A stretch of DNA of 64,000 nt from an uncultured Sulfitobacter sp. (GTDB lineage Bacteria; Pseudomonadota; Alphaproteobacteria; Rhodobacterales; Rhodobacteraceae), in the NCBI GenBank assembly GCA_937928635.1, contig CALFWM010000033.1:26882-90881 (forward strand). Direction: 5' to 3'. A program made the position numbers and the translations under genes. Positions 60,371-64,000 of the stretch are shown piece by piece (the first letter of the stretch is position 1; every line of letters begins with the position of its first letter). Below the pieces are notes generated by a model, which searched no databases, was not told where the DNA came from, and was given only the letters and a program-made list of their open reading frames with translations.

Positions 60371-62824
60371 ATGCCCGCTCTGCCCCCCAAATTTGCCAAG
60401 TGGTTCGCCAGCAAGGGCTGGTCCATCCACCCCCATCAGCAAGACATGTTGACCCGTGCCGACGCCCCTGCCCTGTTGCTGATCGCGCCTACTGGCGGGG
60501 GCAAAACACTCTCTGGTTTTCTGCCGTCCTTGATTGATCTTGCGACGGGTGAACATAAGGGAATGCACACGCTTTATGTCTCCCCGCTCAAGGCTTTGGC
60601 TGCTGATATCAAACGCAATTTGACCGCGCCGGTGCAGGAAATGGGCCTGCCCATTCGGATTGAAGAGCGCACCGGCGACACCAGCCAGAGCTTGCGCAAG
60701 CGCCAGCGCGCGGACCCGCCACACATCTTTTTGACCACCCCGGAAAGCCTTGCGTTGCTGACCAGTTATGAGGACGCACCGCGCATGTTTGCGGGCCTCA
60801 AGCGGGTGGTGATCGACGAAATCCACGCGCTGGCAGAAAGCAAACGGGGCGATCAGATGATGCTGGCCCTTGCGCGCTTGCAGACCATCTGCCCAAACCT
60901 GAAACGCGTCGGCCTGTCTGCCACAGTGGAGGATCCGGCCGCGATTGCTCATTTCATAGCGCGCCACCCGGACCCTTGCGAGATTTTGCAGGCGGACCCG
61001 GGCCCGGCCCCCGACATTCAGATGCTGCACACCGACGAGGCCCCGCCCTGGTCCGGCGGTGGTGCCGCCTATGCCATTCCGGCGGTGCTGGAACAGGTCA
61101 AACAGCACAACACCACGCTGATCTTTCACAACACCCGCGCGCAGGCCGAGATTTTCTTTCACAATCTGTGGCTTGCCAATGACGAAAGCCTGCCCATCGG
61201 CATCCATCACGGCTCGCTTGACCGCGCGCAGCGTGAAAAGGTCGAGGCCGCGATGGTGCGCGGTGATCTGCGGGCGATTGTCTGTACCGGCACCCTTGAT
61301 CTGGGCATTGATTGGGGCGATGTGGACCTCATCATCCAGATTGGTGCGCCCAAAAACGTCAAACGTCTGGTGCAGCGTATTGGCCGGGCCAATCACCGCT
61401 ACAACGCCCCGTCAAAGGCATTGCTGGTGCCCGCAAACCGCTTTGAAGTGGTCGAATGTCTGGCCGCGCTGGAGGCGGTTTTGGAAGGTGACCTTGATGG
61501 TGACCCACGCGGCACAGGCCCGCGTGACGTGCTGTGCCAACACATCCTGATCGCGGCCTGTGCGGGCCCGTTTGAGGCCAAGGCGCTCTATAAAGAACTC
61601 AAATCAGCCGGGGCCTACAGCACCCTAACGCGCGCTGCTTTTGATGCCTGTCTCGATTTTTGCGCCACCGGGGGCTACGCCCTGCGCGCCTATGACCGCT
61701 GGCAACGCTTGATTGAATCGCCCGATGGGCGCTGGCAATTGCACGACCCGCGCGCGGCACAGCGCATCCGCATGAACATCGGCACCATTCAGGACACTGA
61801 CACGCTCAAGGTGCGCATGCGGCGCAACCGCGGCGGCAAACCCTTGGGCGAAATTGAGGAAGGTTTTGCCGCGACCCTCACCCCCGGCGATACCTTTCTG
61901 ATCGGGGGCCAGATCGTCAAATACGAAGGCCTGCGCGAAATGACCGTTGAGGTCAGCCGGGACGCCGCCAAAAAGCCCAAGATCGCCACTTTCATGGGCA
62001 CCAAATTTGCCACCTCTACCCAGCTTTCCGCGCGGGTGCAGCGCATGTTCACCCAGGACAGCTGGCCGGAGCTGCCCGCCCATACAGCCGATTGGCTGCA
62101 TTTGCAGCGCGAGGTCAGCCAACTGCCGCAGCCGGGCCGATTGCTGATCGAGAGCTTTCCCCATGACGGGCGCGAACAGACGGTGATCTATGGCTTTGCC
62201 GGGCGCAACGGGCAGCAGACGCTGGGCCTACTGCTCACCAAGCGGATGGAAGAGTTGGGCCTGTCTCCCATGGGTTTTGTCGCCACGGATTACGCCACAT
62301 TGATCTGGGGTTTGAACGCGGTGGAAGACCCCGGGCCGCTGTTTGATCTGGTCACCCTGCAGGCCGGTTTGGACACTTGGTTGGCAGGCAATGCCGTGAT
62401 GAAGCGTACCTTTCGCGCCTCTGCCACCATTGCCGGGCTGATCGAGCGCAACTCTCCCACGGCGCGCAAATCGGGGCGGCAGGCGACATTCAGCTCCGAC
62501 ATCCTTTATGACACGCTGCACAAATATGACCCCGATCATCTGATGTTGCAGATCACCCGCGAAGAGGCCCTGCGCGGCTTGGTCGATTTTGGCCGGATTG
62601 AGGAAATGATCACCCGCATTGGGGGGCGCATTGATCATCGTCGCCTGACCCGCGTCACCCCGTTGGCCGCACCGCTGTTTTTGGAAATGGGCCGCGTGCC
62701 GGTAAACGGCGACGCAGAAGAGCGCCTGCTGGCCGAAGAAGCCGCCCGCCTGATGGAGGATTCAGGTCTCGCGCGGATCACGCCCGCGCCATCAAACAAG
62801 CCAAAATGGCGCGTTGGGTATTAG
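60371..62824 (+). CDS. Ligase-associated DEXH-box helicase (Lhr-like)
   Basis: The product has 817 residues from ATG 60371 (MPALPPKFAKWF); an in-frame upstream start would add a poor leader. Walker A is at 39-46 (APTGGGKT), the DEIH box in VVIDEIHALAESKRG, then SFII motifs IVCTGTLDLGIDWGDVD and QRIGRANHR. The domain order matches the short Lhr-type helicases of the ligase-associated DNA-damage cassette (helicase, exonuclease, ligase, PdeM). PdeM follows directly; the ligase and exonuclease are not here. Confidence 0.93.
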   Translation: MPALPPKFAKWFASKGWSIHPHQQDMLTRADAPALLLIAPTGGGKTLSGFLPSLIDLATGEHKGMHTLYVSPLKALAADIKRNLTAPVQEMGLPIRIEERTGDTSQSLRKRQRADPPHIFLTTPESLALLTSYEDAPRMFAGLKRVVIDEIHALAESKRGDQMMLALARLQTICPNLKRVGLSATVEDPAAIAHFIARHPDPCEILQADPGPAPDIQMLHTDEAPPWSGGGAAYAIPAVLEQVKQHNTTLIFHNTRAQAEIFFHNLWLANDESLPIGIHHGSLDRAQREKVEAAMVRGDLRAIVCTGTLDLGIDWGDVDLIIQIGAPKNVKRLVQRIGRANHRYNAPSKALLVPANRFEVVECLAALEAVLEGDLDGDPRGTGPRDVLCQHILIAACAGPFEAKALYKELKSAGAYSTLTRAAFDACLDFCATGGYALRAYDRWQRLIESPDGRWQLHDPRAAQRIRMNIGTIQDTDTLKVRMRRNRGGKPLGEIEEGFAATLTPGDTFLIGGQIVKYEGLREMTVEVSRDAAKKPKIATFMGTKFATSTQLSARVQRMFTQDSWPELPAHTADWLHLQREVSQLPQPGRLLIESFPHDGREQTVIYGFAGRNGQQTLGLLLTKRMEELGLSPMGFVATDYATLIWGLNAVEDPGPLFDLVTLQAGLDTWLAGNAVMKRTFRASATIAGLIERNSPTARKSGRQATFSSDILYDTLHKYDPDHLMLQITREEALRGLVDFGRIEEMITRIGGRIDHRRLTRVTPLAAPLFLEMGRVPVNGDAEERLLAEEAARLMEDSGLARITPAPSNKPKWRVGY

Positions 62825-62825
62825 C

Positions 62826-62885
62826 GGTGGCGAATTCTTTGAAGAATTCGGCCCGGAAAATTCGAATTTTCCGGTGCCCGCCACC
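62826..62885. repeat. Nested palindromes between the helicase and pdeM
   Basis: Outer arms GGTGGC (62826-62831) and GCCACC (62880-62885) enclose two perfect palindromes: GAATTCTTTGAAGAATTC (62832-62849, central TG) and a 22-bp CCGGAAAATTC-GAATTTTCCGG (62853-62874). The whole can form a clover-like structure. It starts 2 bp after the helicase stop, so termination is the simplest role. Confidence 0.75.
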
Positions 62886-62920
62886 TTGCAAAGGTCACGT
62901 TTATCAAACATGAACAAAGG

Positions 62921-63583
62921 ATGAACGCCCACAGTTTCACCTTTGCAGATCACCGCCTCTGTGCGCTTGGCTCCGGCGCACTGTTTTGGCCTGAACAGCG
63001 CCTGCTGTGTGTCAGCGATCTGCATTTTGGCAAATCTGAACGTATGGCGCGGCGTGGCGGTGCGACCCTGCCGCCCTATGAAACCCGCGACACGTTGGAG
63101 CGGCTGGAGCGTGATCTGAACCAGACCCAAGCCGAGGTGTTGATCTGTCTGGGGGACAGCTTTGATGATCTGGGCGCGGCCATGGCCCTGCCCGAGGCAG
63201 AACGGCTGTGGATCACCCGCCTGCAAGCCGGGCGGCGCTGGATCTGGATAGAGGGCAATCACGACCCCGGTCCGGTTGATCTGGGCGGCACGCACCTGAG
63301 CGAATGGGCCATCGGGCCGCTGACCTTTCGCCACATTGCCCAGCCGGGCGCGCGCGGCGAAATCTCAGGGCATTATCACCCCAAAGCACGGGTGAACGCG
63401 CGTGGCCGGTCGATCTCGCGCCCCGCCTTTCTGGTGGACCGGGACCGGCTGATCCTCCCCGCCTATGGCACCTACACAGGCGGGTTGCGCAGCCATACGC
63501 AGGTGCTGTGCGACCTGATGCGCGCGGATGCCATTGCGGTGCTGACGGGGCCACACCCCGTGGCAATACCGATGCCGCGTTAG
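62921..63583 (+). CDS. pdeM: Ligase-associated endonuclease PdeM (metallophosphatase)
   Basis: This 220-residue protein has the calcineurin-like motifs in order: D33/H35 in VSDLHFGKS, GDSFDD, GNHD, and GHYHPKA. It is the small phosphoesterase partner of the Lhr-like helicase in the ligase-associated DNA-damage cassette of bacteria. It ends convergently with the LytTR remnant (4-bp overlap). The start at ATG 62921 has AAAGG immediately before it. Confidence 0.92.
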   Translation: MNAHSFTFADHRLCALGSGALFWPEQRLLCVSDLHFGKSERMARRGGATLPPYETRDTLERLERDLNQTQAEVLICLGDSFDDLGAAMALPEAERLWITRLQAGRRWIWIEGNHDPGPVDLGGTHLSEWAIGPLTFRHIAQPGARGEISGHYHPKARVNARGRSISRPAFLVDRDRLILPAYGTYTGGLRSHTQVLCDLMRADAIAVLTGPHPVAIPMPR

Positions 63584-63908
63584 AGCGCTGGCCCCTTATC
63601 TGCGAACAACCCCGCATCACGCGCGGCCTCTCGCCGGGTGCGCGCCACCGGGACCTCTGCGCCATCAGCCATGACCAAAATGTCGCGTCCGTCCACACGG
63701 CGATGGGCCTGAACCGCCTTTAGTGACACCCAATGAGAGCGGTGCGTTTGCAGCCCCTCTGCCTTGGCCAATTCCTCCAACGCCTCGCTCAGACGCAACA
63801 GGATCAGCGCACGGCCCTTGGTGGTTGTCACGCTCAGGTAATGATCCTGCGCCTCAATAGTAAGCGTCCGACCTTGCTGCTCTGACGTGCCATAGAGTGT
63901 GTTGATAG
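63580..63908 (-). pseudogene. LytTR DNA-binding domain gene, 5' part lost to an IS
   Basis: The intact part encodes about 107 residues: DHYLSVTTTKGRALILLRLSEALEEL and THRSHWVSLKAV, a LytTR DNA-binding domain. Rhodobacteraceae relatives usually have several TM segments before this domain in a roughly 250-residue protein. Here the frame runs out of LytTR-like sequence at 63908, where a second element begins. The GTG start codon used by the open frame (63915) lies within the inserted element, so expression would need a new promoter. It is probably non-functional or altered. Confidence 0.75.
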
Positions 63909-64000
63909 TGTCCACGAACGATAGTGGACATCTTGAGGGCGGATATGGCGGGCAAGAAGGGTCAGAAGAAGCGGTTCTGGTCGGATGAGGAGAAGGTTTC
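63909..64000 (+). mobile_element. Insertion sequence (left end, continues outside the window)
   Basis: The segment starts TGTCCAC-GAACGATA-GTGGACA, a 7-bp inverted repeat likely at or near the element's end, followed by a GAGGGCGG ribosome site and the start of a transposase-type ORF. Since the rest is outside the window, the exact terminus, target duplication and family cannot be confirmed. Confidence 0.65.
63945..64000 (+). CDS. Transposase accessory protein TnpA, IS66-like (5' end only)
   Basis: Eighteen codons from ATG 63945 read MAGKKGQKKRFWSDEEKV, the start typical of IS66-type TnpA proteins in Rhodobacteraceae (HTH family COG2963). Only this N-terminus is visible; an IS3-type OrfA cannot be fully excluded. 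The gene is on the opposite strand from, and has cut, the LytTR gene. Confidence 0.65.
   Translation, partial: MAGKKGQKKRFWSDEEKV

Noticed and set aside
60287..61396. A 369-residue minus-strand open frame opposite the helicase
   Set aside because: It mirrors the helicase codons and has no recognisable domain or ribosome site.

Overview
The window is a 64 kb stretch of chromosome from an alphaproteobacterium, most likely a marine roseobacter-type Rhodobacteraceae. This is inferred from protein content and gene order: a lysC-ptsP pair, the order ctaC-ctaB-(two short membrane proteins)-ctaG-ctaE-SURF1-thrC-M16 peptidase, a tad/flp pilus locus with an OmpA lipoprotein and a linked AAA ATPase, and a ligase-associated helicase next to PdeM. 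No rRNA, tRNA or CRISPR array was seen.

Layout. 1-7.2 kb: a LacI-type regulator (cut by the window edge) divergent from a sugar ABC transporter (binding protein, two permeases, ATPase) followed by a TIM-barrel epimerase-like protein and a Gfo/Idh oxidoreductase; two mirror-image operators lie in the shared promoter region. The set resembles glycoside-uptake and 3-keto-glycoside clusters such as ycj of E. coli. 7.2-12.6 kb: ptsP, lysC, a short-chain dehydrogenase, a DUF1178 protein and a Nudix hydrolase, all on the minus strand. 12.7-15.2 kb: modABC molybdate uptake. 15.28-18.27 kb: an approximately 3 kb transposon-like island with 32-bp terminal inverted repeats. It carries an IS1595-type transposase and cargo (a two-TM coiled-coil protein, an ImmA/IrrE metallopeptidase, a DUF6471 HTH protein, a 42-residue peptide and a winged-helix protein). 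It sits exactly between the terminators of modC and an ecsC-family gene.

18.3-31.8 kb: mixed metabolism: EcsC, GNAT, flavin reductase, LysE exporter, SulP anion transporter, sulfatase, MTA phosphorylase, DsbA-like protein, an internally shortened LysE-type gene, apt, an FAD-linked oxidase, a metallo-hydrolase, and an SHMT-like PLP enzyme. 31.2-39 kb: GNAT, M16 peptidase, thrC, SURF1 and cytochrome c oxidase biogenesis (ctaE, ctaG, ctaB, ctaC). 39.2-46.7 kb: tldD, dprA, topA, a small PD-(D/E)XK-like protein, and a two-subunit 3-oxoacid CoA-transferase.

46.7-60.2 kb: a lytic transglycosylase, then a full tad locus: two Flp-type pilins, CpaB, secretin CpaC, OmpA lipoprotein, CpaE, CpaF, TadB, TadC, two TPR lipoproteins, prepilin peptidase, and a winged-helix AAA ATPase. 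Together these make, process, energise and export an adhesive Flp pilus; the TadE/F/G pseudopilins are not in this window. 60.4-64 kb: an Lhr-like helicase, PdeM, and a LytTR regulator gene that has lost its 5' part to an insertion sequence which runs off the right edge.

The most notable observations are the cargo-carrying IS1595-type island, the LytTR gene broken by an IS, the LysE-type gene missing about 70 internal residues, long dyads upstream of topA and between the helicase and pdeM, and several small dispersed repeat families.
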